A DNA stretch of 64,000 nucleotides from Haloferax sp. Q22 (GCF_001482285.1 NZ_LOEP01000005.1:124001-188000), one strand, 5' to 3'. Numbered from the stretch's first letter, positions 35,512-42,587 are shown. The notes: generated by a model from the sequence alone, not told the origin. A program made the numbers and translations.

Positions 35512-36224
35512 GAGAGTACCATATCGGTCAGACTGTCGTCCCCTATGAAATTGAGTGGAGCCCCGACCGCTCTACTATCGGGCTCTCGATGGACGGCTCG
35601 ATGGAGCTGACCGTCCGGGCACCCGTGGAAGCGTCCCTGGACGATGTTGAGGAGGTCCTTGCGGACAAAAAGCAGTGGATTCTCGAAACGCTATACGGCC
35701 TCGCCGAGCAAGACGATCCACCGCTGGATAAGGAGTACTTGAGTGGTGAGAAACTTCTCTACAACGGCCGTCGCTACCGGCTCCAAGTAAGCGAGGGGGA
35801 CGTTCCCGAACCAGAACTACGATTTGATGGGACACGCTTCGAGCTGACCGTTCCTGAATCTGATCCGGGAAATACTCGAAGAAAACAGCAGGCCGTCGTC
35901 GACTGGTACATTCGGGAGGCGGCTGAGAAGCTTCCAGCGCGGGCAAACAGCTACCTCGAAAAGTTGGGTCTCGACGAGGTAGACATCGAGGTGAAGACGC
36001 TCCGGCGTCGGTGGGGCGAGTATCGACCCGGGAAGGTATTCCTGCATTGGCGTCTGATTCTTGCTCCTAGGAAGATTCAGGACTACGTTGTAGCTCACGA
36101 GCTCGCTCACTTCAAGCACGACGAGCACTCAGATGCGTTCTGGAATACCGTTGGGACACTGGTCCCAGACTATCGGGAAAGACGGGAGTGGCTTCGGGTA
36201 AAGGGTGGAACACTAACGGTATGA
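35508..36224 (+). CDS. DUF45 (YgjP-like) metallopeptidase linked to the hsd operon
   Basis: A 238-aa zinc-peptidase-like protein. HELAH at residues 197-201 with HSDAFW downstream gives the gluzincin-type metal site, and the preceding TLRRRWGEYRPGKVFLHWRLILAP segment is diagnostic of the YgjP/DUF45 family. Its ATG overlaps the hsdR stop (ATGA). DUF45 proteins are recurrent neighbours of type I restriction systems; the biological role, possibly control of the restriction subunit, is unsettled. Confidence 0.85.
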   Translation: MREYHIGQTVVPYEIEWSPDRSTIGLSMDGSMELTVRAPVEASLDDVEEVLADKKQWILETLYGLAEQDDPPLDKEYLSGEKLLYNGRRYRLQVSEGDVPEPELRFDGTRFELTVPESDPGNTRRKQQAVVDWYIREAAEKLPARANSYLEKLGLDEVDIEVKTLRRRWGEYRPGKVFLHWRLILAPRKIQDYVVAHELAHFKHDEHSDAFWNTVGTLVPDYRERREWLRVKGGTLTV

Positions 36225-36376
36225 CTAGCTACGTTGCATTTGTCGCTTGAGAGATGCACTGAATCGCTTGAACTCTTTGGTCTCTAGGAATCAAGTTTAA
36301 CGCAAAGTAAGATTCAGATGGACTCTCATCCTGAATTCAGTTGGATTTATCAACCTGTACTTAGTTCTCGGCCAAT

Positions 36377-36562
36377 ATGACGAAAATAGAATACAGCGGT
36401 CGTACCTGCAAAGACTGCGGAACCACAATGCTGGTTCACAATCCCCGGCAAATATTTGCTTGCGAGGAATGTGAGAAGGCTTGGTCAATGGAATCACTCA
36501 ATGATTGGTCGGGTGAGGAGATGCCACCTGATACCCAGTTCTCGTACTCCGACCTCTTCTAA
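36377..36562 (+). CDS. Small zinc-ribbon protein of element 2
   Basis: A 61-aa protein with CKDCG at residues 12-16 and CEEC near 30-33, a two-knuckle zinc ribbon, then an acidic tail. A TTTAT element lies about 30 bases before the ATG. It is A+T-richer than the hsd genes. The 152 bases before it contain only promoter-like sequence. The role is unknown. Confidence 0.6.
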   Translation: MTKIEYSGRTCKDCGTTMLVHNPRQIFACEECEKAWSMESLNDWSGEEMPPDTQFSYSDLF

Positions 36563-36644
36563 AGATTCACAATACATCTCATGAACTGGCGACCACTAAC
36601 TGTATTCCGAGGAGAATATATACATTGAGCAAATCTTCCGGCGT

Positions 36645-37175
36645 ATGGTTTCACTTTCTGCAGTTGGGATCGTAGTCGAGTTTTTAGGCGCAGTAACGAT
36701 GGTTCTGCCGGATCTCCCCTTTCTAAAGTTATTGCTCACCCCCTCTGTTCTCACAGAGGGGCGCAGAGAATTATTCGATAAATCGTCTCTGTTAGATGGG
36801 TCTGAGGAATATGAGGCCGTGCTTTCGACTGTACAGGAAGAATGGGATGGGGAAATCCGGGAAAAGCCAGCATATTTTCTCATGGAGAAACCAGGGCCGG
36901 GGGTCCCGAAGTCACTGTTCGCAGTGTATGATGAGGAGAGTGATGGCCCGTATGGAGATTTAATGGAAAACGGAACAGGTCAATCTGTGCCGGATGGCTT
37001 TGACGACCTTAATGAATATATTTGGGAAAATAGAAAATGGGATGTTGTCTGTTCAAAACAGGTATTTGATGATTGGGTGTCTACTAGAGTGGACGGAAAG
37101 GAAAATTGGGCACTCTACACCCGAGGAATGGGCTTTTTACTCTTCATCATAGGATTCGGCGTTCAATTTCTTTAA
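36645..37175 (+). CDS. Membrane-anchored protein of unknown function, element 2
   Basis: A 176-aa protein with hydrophobic segments at both ends (about residues 4-27 and 157-176) around a soluble acidic middle rich in Glu and Trp. It therefore looks like a two-span protein with a central domain. ATATATAC at about 36614-36621 fits a TATA box for a leaderless message. G+C is clearly low. No family recognised. Confidence 0.6.
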   Translation: MVSLSAVGIVVEFLGAVTMVLPDLPFLKLLLTPSVLTEGRRELFDKSSLLDGSEEYEAVLSTVQEEWDGEIREKPAYFLMEKPGPGVPKSLFAVYDEESDGPYGDLMENGTGQSVPDGFDDLNEYIWENRKWDVVCSKQVFDDWVSTRVDGKENWALYTRGMGFLLFIIGFGVQFL

Positions 37176-37325
37176 TCGGCTTTCTCTGCGATCAGGTCTC
37201 TTCTGATGCATACGAAGGACAGAAACACCGAAGTTATAATTTTCTCAGGTGAAGTCTACTGTTCAAAGATGTCTTAGAGAAGAGCACCGTTCCACACCCT
37301 CCCTTCGAGTGCATCAACTGGAACG

Positions 37326-37339
37326 GCCGCTGCAGCGGC
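37326..37339. repeat. 14-bp perfect palindrome
   Basis: GCCGCTGCAGCGGC is a perfect self-complementary sequence centred on a PstI site. It is the first of four adjacent dyads. Confidence 0.8.
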
Positions 37340-37357
37340 AGCGGAGTGTTTTAATTT

Positions 37358-37373
37358 TGTGCCCTTAGGCACA
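37358..37373 (+). repeat. 6-bp stem-loop with CTTA loop
   Basis: TGTGCC CTTA GGCACA, preceded by a T-rich stretch (TTTTAATTTT). It is the second of the four adjacent dyads. Confidence 0.7.
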
Positions 37374-37379
37374 CCCCTA

Positions 37380-37413
37380 ACTGGAATCCAAACCCCCCGG
37401 GTTGGATTCCAGT
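37380..37413 (+). repeat. 12-bp perfect inverted repeat with 10-base centre
   Basis: Arms ACTGGAATCCAA (37380-37391) and TTGGATTCCAGT (37402-37413). Inside, three further C-G pairs are possible (CCC/GGG), so the stem can reach about 15 bp. This is the strongest hairpin in the window. A palindrome CCTGCAGG follows at about 37425-37432 within GTGGACCTGCAGGACAC. Confidence 0.85.
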
Positions 37414-37544
37414 CAGGCGGTGGACCTGCAGGACACAGGGACTTCCCTCAGATGTTAGACTACGGGCGAATCATCACCCAATTACCAGCAGAATACACCG
37501 CAAAATGAGTGTTCAGATAGTGTTGCCACTCCCGACCTGCCCCG

Positions 37545-39179
37545 TTATCCGGGGTTCAGGTACCGCCACGCATCGGACAGCCCGCCGTCTTTGAACCGAA
37601 CCTGAGCCATCCGGAACCGCTCGACTGGGAATCCTGCTTCCTGCCAGATTCGGAATCCCTCTTTTATCGCTCGGCGCGTTTCTCTCCCAGGCTCACCGAC
37701 GCGTAGCTTCATCCGAGCCTCTCGCCGACTCAGCGCGTCGTCCACGTCGATATCGTGACGAGCTGCCCAGGCGATGAAGACCCTCATCGTCTCCTCCATC
37801 CCCTGTTCGGCAGCCCGGATTGCCTTCGCTCCGGTCTCGGCCGCTCGCTTGATAGCGTCCTGCGCTTCCTGTACCGCGTCGTGAACCAGTTCAGCAACGT
37901 AGCTCGACCGGAGACTCACCTTCGCGTACTCGCGGACCACGAGGTCCTCGATGCCACGCAGCGCCCGCCTGACGCTCTCGACGTGACGGCCGTGCTCGTC
38001 CGCGATGTCGGCAGGCGAAACCACACCGCCGTCCGTAACGAGCGTCTGCAGGCTCTCCCACTGGACCGGGCTAAGGCCGTCGGCGAGGTGGCGAATAACG
38101 ACGCTCTCCTGGGTGCTCCGGATGTGCGTCAGATCGAGCCCAATCGGGTCGGGCCCGTTCTCGGTCGTCTCCACCTCGAAGTACGCATCCGAGACAAACG
38201 GACCTTCTCCCCGTGACGGTGCCACGTCGAGGCCAGCATCAGCGAGGACAGACAGGACCGTTTGATCGAGCTCTCGCTCCAGTTGGTTCAGCTCTTCCGG
38301 GGTCACTCCCAACTTCTCGTCCCACCGGCTCACCTGGTACGATGCGCCGACCTTCGGATGCGCGAGAGGCGAGTCATCTCCCTGGCTGAGCGCTTCTCTC
38401 GCGTAGTAGTGCTTAATCTCCTTCGGGAGCGAGTGGTCTGGGAACGCCTCGCGAATACGACGCGGGCCGAGTGTGACGGTGTGATAGTATCCCGGCAGAT
38501 TACGGCCGTGATCGTCGTCGTCGTTCTGCACAACCTTACGGTACCCTTGCCGGTCAGATTCGAGCAAGTGCCCCATCGACGCTATCGGACCCTCACGAGC
38601 GTGTACCGGACCACTGGCGTCCTCGTGGACGCGCACGTACCGTTCGGCGTCTTGGACGTTGCTGTACTCGTGGGGTTCCTCGAAGTAGTCGGCACGGATT
38701 CCGACGGCTAACGCAGCCGACTGAAGCAGCTGCAGATAGCGGTGGAAGTCGATGTTCGACCCCTGGATTTTCACGTTGACCGCTTCGCGAATTCCGTCCG
38801 GGACCGAGTAGTCGGAGACAGTGCCATCGCGCTTCTGGACTTTCATCCCCTGCCATCGGGGCGTGATGTGGGCGTTGAAGCTCTGCTGTCCGACCGGGTC
38901 CTCTTCTCCGTGGCGCTTAACTTTCAGCCGGAACTCTCGCATCTCGTCGAGTCGCCACTCGGTGCCGGTTGGGAGCCGAGAGCCGGGATGAACGACGTTG
39001 CTGTCCTGGTAGTACAGCGTGACCGCCCACCGTTCTCCCCGGTCGTGGAACTCGGAGCGCTGGCTTCCACCTCCCGCCTTCACTTGCGAGTCGGCGGCGA
39101 AGAACGGAGCTAGCCCGTTCGCGTCGAAGAGGTAGTTCGCCGCGAACTCGTGAGGTGCCGGCTCGACGTAGCCGGTCAT
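37545..39179 (-). CDS. DUF7845-like protein at the tRNA end of element 2
   Basis: A protein of about 544 aa from ATG 39179 (a GTG at 39188 is also possible). It begins TGYVEPAPHEFAANYLF, a start I associate with haloarchaeal provirus and element proteins called DUF7845. Around residues 370-425 a winged-helix pattern is visible (WESLQTLVTDGGVVSPADIADEHGRHVESVRRAL), followed by a long coiled helix (VAELVHDAVQEAQDAIKRAAE). It may bind the element DNA for replication or excision. No polymerase, primase or rolling-circle motif is seen. Confidence 0.65.
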   Translation of the reverse strand: MTGYVEPAPHEFAANYLFDANGLAPFFAADSQVKAGGGSQRSEFHDRGERWAVTLYYQDSNVVHPGSRLPTGTEWRLDEMREFRLKVKRHGEEDPVGQQSFNAHITPRWQGMKVQKRDGTVSDYSVPDGIREAVNVKIQGSNIDFHRYLQLLQSAALAVGIRADYFEEPHEYSNVQDAERYVRVHEDASGPVHAREGPIASMGHLLESDRQGYRKVVQNDDDDHGRNLPGYYHTVTLGPRRIREAFPDHSLPKEIKHYYAREALSQGDDSPLAHPKVGASYQVSRWDEKLGVTPEELNQLERELDQTVLSVLADAGLDVAPSRGEGPFVSDAYFEVETTENGPDPIGLDLTHIRSTQESVVIRHLADGLSPVQWESLQTLVTDGGVVSPADIADEHGRHVESVRRALRGIEDLVVREYAKVSLRSSYVAELVHDAVQEAQDAIKRAAETGAKAIRAAEQGMEETMRVFIAWAARHDIDVDDALSRREARMKLRVGEPGRETRRAIKEGFRIWQEAGFPVERFRMAQVRFKDGGLSDAWRYLNPG

Positions 39180-39248
39180 GCCGACCACCTCGCGCGACCT
39201 GCGTCCGCCAACTGTTTGGCGGTATACGCGTGTCTACGGAAGGTAAAA

Positions 39249-39260
39249 CCGGGATGTGAA
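39249..39260 (+). repeat. 12-base partial att-like repeat inside the right end
   Basis: CCGGGATGTGAA is identical to 26915-26926 in the middle att site and differs by one base from 39281-39292 in the tRNA T stem. It lies 12 bases from the end of the tRNA gene. Possibly a remnant of an earlier recombination. Confidence 0.5.
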
Positions 39261-39272
39261 GGAAACGATTCA

Positions 39273-39344
39273 AGCCTAGGCCGGGATTTGAACCCGGGGT
39301 CTCGTCCTTACCAAGGACGCGCTTTACCGCTAAGCTACCCAGGC
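39273..39344 (-). tRNA. tRNA-Thr (anticodon GGT), integration target
   Basis: A 72-nt cloverleaf read on the minus strand. Acceptor stem GCCTGGG/CCTAGGC has one G-U pair; the D stem is GCTT/AAGC; the anticodon stem is CGTCC/GGACG with loop TTGGTAA; the T stem is CCGGG/CCCGG with loop TTCAAAT. The discriminator is T and no CCA is encoded. Anticodon GGT reads ACC/ACU threonine codons. Its 3' end faces the elements and is copied at 24307 and 26907. Confidence 0.97.
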
Positions 39345-39422
39345 AGGCATTCCTTGGTTGTCCGGGTTACTCTTTAGGGGTTTCGATTCGAACCGACCCG
39401 GAACCGTGGTAGCGTATGTCGA

Positions 39423-40100
39423 TTAGCGGTCCGCGGCGGAGGTGACCGCGTCGTCTCCGCCGCCGCCTCGGTAGAGGGCCGCGATGCGCTCGACGGTCCC
39501 CTCGGAGACGGTCTCGTCGGCCGGGGGGAAGTCGCCGTCGTGGGTGTCGGCCAGCCCGGCGGCGTACTCCACGAGGGCGGTCGGCGGGGCCGAGCCGACG
39601 GCCGTGGTGCCGGCGACGACGGCGAGCGTGCAGATGTTCACTTCGAGTTCGCCGTCGAGGTCCGGGCGTGCCGCCTCGTCTGCCGAGCGGCGGCGAGTCT
39701 GGTCGCGGCCGAAGGCGCGGACCGTCTCGACGGCGTGGTCGGCGGCCTCGGTTCGGGCGAGGAGGTAGAAGCCGCGCGAGACGAGCACGTCCGCCGCGAG
39801 GATGTCGAGGTCGGCGTCGGTGTCCTCCTCGGGGCTATCGAGATGCGTCCACGGCTCGTCGTGGGCGAGCGACCGGGTGAGCCGGAGGCCCTCGTAGATG
39901 AGTTGCACTCCGGCCGCGCGGGAGGCCAGCCCGTTCAGGTCGACCTTCGGTTCGACGGCCCGCGCGCTCACGAACGTGAGCACTGCCGGCGTCAGGGAGG
40001 CGGCGTCGAGGCGTTCGTCCAGCGCCGCGCAGAGGGCCTCGGGCTCGATGTCGGAGAGGGCCTCGCGCGCGGCCTCGCGGGCTCGCACGGCGTCGTCCAT
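39423..40100 (-). CDS. Haloarchaeal conserved all-helical protein, DUF7114-like
   Basis: A 225-aa soluble protein, mostly helical (MDDAVRAREAAREALSDIEPEAL...). It carries the segment LDILAADVLVSRGFYLLARTEA, reminiscent of the isoprenyl-diphosphate-synthase all-alpha fold but without its aspartate-rich DDxxD motifs. The frame continues far upstream but that part is antisense to the enoyl-CoA hydratase, so ATG 40100 is the start. Family name from memory. Confidence 0.75.
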   Translation of the reverse strand: MDDAVRAREAAREALSDIEPEALCAALDERLDAASLTPAVLTFVSARAVEPKVDLNGLASRAAGVQLIYEGLRLTRSLAHDEPWTHLDSPEEDTDADLDILAADVLVSRGFYLLARTEAADHAVETVRAFGRDQTRRRSADEAARPDLDGELEVNICTLAVVAGTTAVGSAPPTALVEYAAGLADTHDGDFPPADETVSEGTVERIAALYRGGGGDDAVTSAADR

Positions 40101-40160
40101 CGGCCGAGACTTACGGTTGGGAGGGCAAAGACCTTTGGAAAACCACGGCACAACGGGCGT

Positions 40161-40856
40161 ATGATACGGACGACGGACGACGGCGACCTCCGGGTCGTGA
40201 CCATCGACCGCCCGGCACGACGGAACGCGCTCAGACCGACTGACCTCGACGCCCTCGAAGCCGCGGTCATCGATGCCGACGCGCCGGTGGTCCTCCTCCG
40301 GGGGAGCGGCCCGGCGTTCTGCGCCGGTGCGGACCTCGACAGCGTCGCCGACCTCGACGACCCGGAAGCGTTCGCGAAACACGGCCAACGCGTCGCCGAC
40401 GCAATCGAAACGGCCGAGTCGGTCGTCGTCGCCGGCATCGACGGCGCGGCCCGCGGCGGCGGCGTCGAACTCGCGCTCGCCTGCGACGTGCGGGTGGCCA
40501 CCCCGCGTGCGACCCTCGGCGAACCGGGTGTCCGACTCGGCCTGTTCGGCGCGTGGGGCGGGACAGTCCGTCTCCCGCGCGTCGTCGGCGAGGGCCACGC
40601 CCTCGAATTCTCGCTTTCGGGCCGCGTCGTCGATGCCGACGAAGCCCTCCGGATGGGCCTCGTCTCCCGAATCGTCGACGACCCGCGCGAGGTCGCGGCG
40701 TCGATGGCCGACAACGACCACCGGTCGCTCCGAATCATCAAGGAACGACTGCGCGACCGCGACGGCCGGGAGGCGCGGCTCGAACGGGAAGCCGCCGGCT
40801 TCGCGGAGCTTCATCGGACGAACGTCGACGACATCGCGGCGTCGCGCGAAAAGTGA
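40161..40856 (+). CDS. Enoyl-CoA hydratase/isomerase family protein
   Basis: A 231-aa crotonase-fold protein. RPARRNALRPTDLDAL gives the first CoA-contact segment, FCAGADLDSVADL the oxyanion-hole loop, and GAARGGGVELALACDVRVATP the second glycine-rich motif; GEPGVRLGLFGAWGGTVRLPR follows. Glutamate in the EPG segment fits the catalytic position of isomerases or hydratases. It is shorter than usual (about 255-260 aa). The specific CoA substrate is unknown. Divergent from the DUF7114-like gene, 60 bases apart. Confidence 0.9.
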   Translation: MIRTTDDGDLRVVTIDRPARRNALRPTDLDALEAAVIDADAPVVLLRGSGPAFCAGADLDSVADLDDPEAFAKHGQRVADAIETAESVVVAGIDGAARGGGVELALACDVRVATPRATLGEPGVRLGLFGAWGGTVRLPRVVGEGHALEFSLSGRVVDADEALRMGLVSRIVDDPREVAASMADNDHRSLRIIKERLRDRDGREARLEREAAGFAELHRTNVDDIAASREK

Positions 40857-40889
40857 GTTCAGCGGGCGGGGCGGCGGGGCCGTGGCGAC

Positions 40890-41720
40890 CTACACGTCGA
40901 GCGCCGACGGCGCGGGGGGCATCGACCGCTTGTGGGCGCTGCCCTCGACGAGGCCGACCACGCGGTCGACCTGCTCTTCGGTCACGCCGAGGTGGCGGAC
41001 CGTCGCGGACTTCGAGAGCGGGCCGTCGACGTGGAGCGCAAGAATCGCGTCCAGCGCGTCGTAGGTGAGCCCAAGTTCGTCCTCGTCGGTCTGTCCGGTC
41101 CACATCTCGGCAGAGGGCGTCTGTAACACGAGTTCCTCAGGGACGCCGACGTGGGCGGCCAACTGGCGGACCTGCTGTTTGTAGAGGTTCCCGATGGGGT
41201 TGCAGTCGACCGCCTGGTCACCGTACTTCGTGAAGTAGCCGGTCATCGCCTCGGCGCGGTTGCCCGTCCCGAGCACGATGCGGTTCTCGTGGTTGGCGAC
41301 GAAGTAGTTGAGCACCGCCCGCGTGCGGACGTAGACGTTTCCGGCCGCCATGCGGTCGTCGGCCGCCTCGGGGAACGTGTCGAAGAACGTCTCCGCGATG
41401 GGTTGAATCTCGACCACGTCGTACTCGATTCCCAGCATCTCGGCGACCCCCTCGGCGTCGCTCATCATGTCCTCGGCGTTCGCCACGCTCGGCATGACGA
41501 GGCCGTGGAGGTTCTCCTCCCCGAGCGCCTCGACGGCGAGGAAGGCGGTGAGCGTCGAGTCGATACCCCCGGAGAGACCGAGGACGGCCCCGTCGGCTCC
41601 GGCGGCCTCGACGGTGTCTTCGATGAAGGTCGTGATGTGTTCGCGGTGTGCTTCGAGTTCCTCGTCGGAGAACAGGAGGTCGAACGGGGCGTCCTCCGAG
41701 AGAACGTCGACGGATGTCAT
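40890..41720 (-). CDS. nadE: NAD synthetase, ammonia-dependent
   Basis: A 276-aa enzyme that amidates deamido-NAD to NAD. The ATP-pyrophosphatase P-loop SGGIDST is at residues 50-56; GTGNRAEAMTGYFTKYGD and DCNPIGNLYKQQVRQLA are conserved substrate-binding segments. No glutaminase domain is fused, so ammonia or a separate partner supplies nitrogen. It faces the enoyl-CoA hydratase convergently. Length is normal. Confidence 0.95.
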   Translation of the reverse strand: MTSVDVLSEDAPFDLLFSDEELEAHREHITTFIEDTVEAAGADGAVLGLSGGIDSTLTAFLAVEALGEENLHGLVMPSVANAEDMMSDAEGVAEMLGIEYDVVEIQPIAETFFDTFPEAADDRMAAGNVYVRTRAVLNYFVANHENRIVLGTGNRAEAMTGYFTKYGDQAVDCNPIGNLYKQQVRQLAAHVGVPEELVLQTPSAEMWTGQTDEDELGLTYDALDAILALHVDGPLSKSATVRHLGVTEEQVDRVVGLVEGSAHKRSMPPAPSALDV

Positions 41721-41883
41721 GAGCGCCGGTTAGAACCGGGGGCCCAAATAGTCACGTGTCACGCGAAAACAATGGACGGCCGTCCAGTTTTCGCGGGGCT
41801 GTGATGGGGTGAAGCGCTACGTTCAAGTGCCCCCGCAGTCTACGGATTTTTGCTTCGGAACGCAGTTCGAAGCGAAGCACAGC

Positions 41884-41954
41884 GCGCCGATGGTCCAGTG
41901 GTAGGACACGAGCTTCCCAAGCTCGGAGCCCGGGTTCAATTCCCGGTCGGCGCA
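41884..41954 (+). tRNA. tRNA-Gly (anticodon CCC)
   Basis: A 71-nt cloverleaf: acceptor GCGCCGA/TCGGCGC, anticodon stem CGAGC/GCTCG with loop TTCCCAA (anticodon CCC for GGG), T stem CCGGG/CCCGG with loop TTCAATT, discriminator A, no encoded CCA. Its 3' end, with a few flanking bases, is repeated three times in the following 420 bases. Confidence 0.97.
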
Positions 41955-42066
41955 TTTCTACCGAGACAACCGACGAGCAACCGCGAAGCGTGTTGCTCGT
42001 CCCTGTCGAGTGTGTATGCGACCCGAGGGAATTGAAGCAGCGAGCAACGTGAAGCGTTGCGAGTGA

Positions 42067-42093
42067 GGTTCAATTCCCGGTCGGCGCATTTCT
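42067..42093 (+). repeat. Second copy of tRNA-Gly 3' end
   Basis: These 27 bases equal 41933-41959, covering the T loop, T stem, acceptor strand, discriminator and five downstream bases. A hairpin with arms at 42084-42092 and about 42110-42118 overlaps it. Confidence 0.8.
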
Positions 42094-42180
42094 GTCGAAC
42101 GTAGTGAGACGAAATGCGCAGGGAATCTGAACCCTGCCAGTCGCAGCCGACGAGCAACGCGAGGAGGAACGTCTGGCTCA

Positions 42181-42202
42181 GGTTCAATTCCCGGTCGGCG
42201 CA
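42181..42202 (+). repeat. Third copy of tRNA-Gly 3' end
   Basis: A 22-base exact match to the tRNA-Gly 3' end (41933-41954), diverging after the discriminator base. Confidence 0.8.
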
Positions 42203-42203
42203 C

Positions 42204-42255
42204 TTCCGGTGAGACGTTGTCTCACCGACGTACCGTTCGTTTCACTCACGGTACT
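42204..42255 (+). repeat. Two-hairpin repeat, unit 1
   Basis: An 8-bp stem GGTGAGAC/GTCTCACC is followed by a hairpin TACCGT/ACGGTA around the loop TCGTTTCACTC. It is a diverged copy of 42307-42359; many of the differences between the two are compensatory. Confidence 0.6.
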
Positions 42256-42306
42256 CCCTACGGTCGTTTGCCGACCGACCTTCGCAAACCGTCGGTTTGC
42301 TCAGTT

Positions 42307-42359
42307 CTGGCGAGAAACTATCTCGCCAACGTGCCGCTCGTTTCACTCGCGGCACTCCC
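42307..42359 (+). repeat. Two-hairpin repeat, unit 2
   Basis: A stem GGCGAGA/TCTCGCC is followed by TGCCGC/GCGGCA around the same loop TCGTTTCACTC. Compared with unit 1, A-T pairs are replaced by G-C pairs on both sides of each stem. Confidence 0.6.
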
Positions 42360-42369
42360 GGTCGGCGCA
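42356..42369 (+). repeat. Fourth, shorter copy of tRNA-Gly 3' end
   Basis: TCCCGGTCGGCGCA, 14 bases matching the end of the T stem, the acceptor strand and the discriminator. The upstream part is replaced by a hairpin repeat. Confidence 0.65.
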
Positions 42370-42407
42370 CAAAATCCCGTCTTCGAAACGTAACCCGCGT
42401 CACCGAC

Positions 42408-42587
42408 TCAGAAAAACAGGTTCTGCACGTCGTCGAGCTCCGGCGATTCGGAGCGGAACACCGGCTCGCGGGCGGTCTGCCGAAGCATCGCGTGGCGTTC
42501 GAGGGCCGAGTCGAATTCGAGAATCGCCCGCTCGATGTCGCGGGCCAGCGCGTCGATTTCGCCGTGGAGTTCGTCGTCGTCGGCCAT
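42408..42587 (-). CDS. Small acidic helical protein
   Basis: A 59-aa protein (MADDDELHGEIDALARDIER...) with one long amphipathic helix and a C-terminus ending DDVQNLFF. An acidic composition and the ATG in front of a compact helical sequence make it a credible haloarchaeal small protein. It lies downstream of, and in the same direction as, the zinc-ribbon gene, about 50 bases away. Unknown role. Confidence 0.6.
   Translation of the reverse strand: MADDDELHGEIDALARDIERAILEFDSALERHAMLRQTAREPVFRSESPELDDVQNLFF

Larger units (their letters stand above)
37176..37544. other. Gene-free segment with a cluster of palindromes
   Basis: A 369-base gap between convergent genes. No credible open frame. 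It contains four separate strong dyads between 37326 and 37440, described as repeats below. Confidence 0.6.
26907..39286 (+). mobile_element. Integrated element 2, about 12.4 kb, at tRNA-Thr
   Basis: Lies between the middle att copy and the intact tRNA-Thr gene. Contents in order: integrase, two small coupled genes, a ribbon-helix-helix regulator with a small membrane protein, hsdM-hsdS-hsdR with a metallopeptidase, a zinc-ribbon protein, a membrane protein, a palindrome cluster and a DUF7845-like protein next to the tRNA. The type I restriction system is the main cargo. No capsid, conjugation or clear replication gene is seen. Confidence 0.75.
41955..42407. other. Tract of repeated tRNA-Gly 3' ends and hairpins
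   Basis: A 453-base gene-free region. It contains two full copies and one partial copy of the tRNA-Gly 3' end, a 10-bp inverted repeat (41972-41981 with 41992-42001), a 12-base direct repeat CCGACGAGCAAC at 41970-41981 and 42147-42158, and several hairpins. It looks like a target of repeated integration and excision; no gene remains. Confidence 0.65.

Noticed and set aside
41955-42407. Repeats after tRNA-Gly considered as a CRISPR array
   Set aside because: Copies have uneven spacing, shrink in length and match the tRNA 3' end, so att remnants explain them better.
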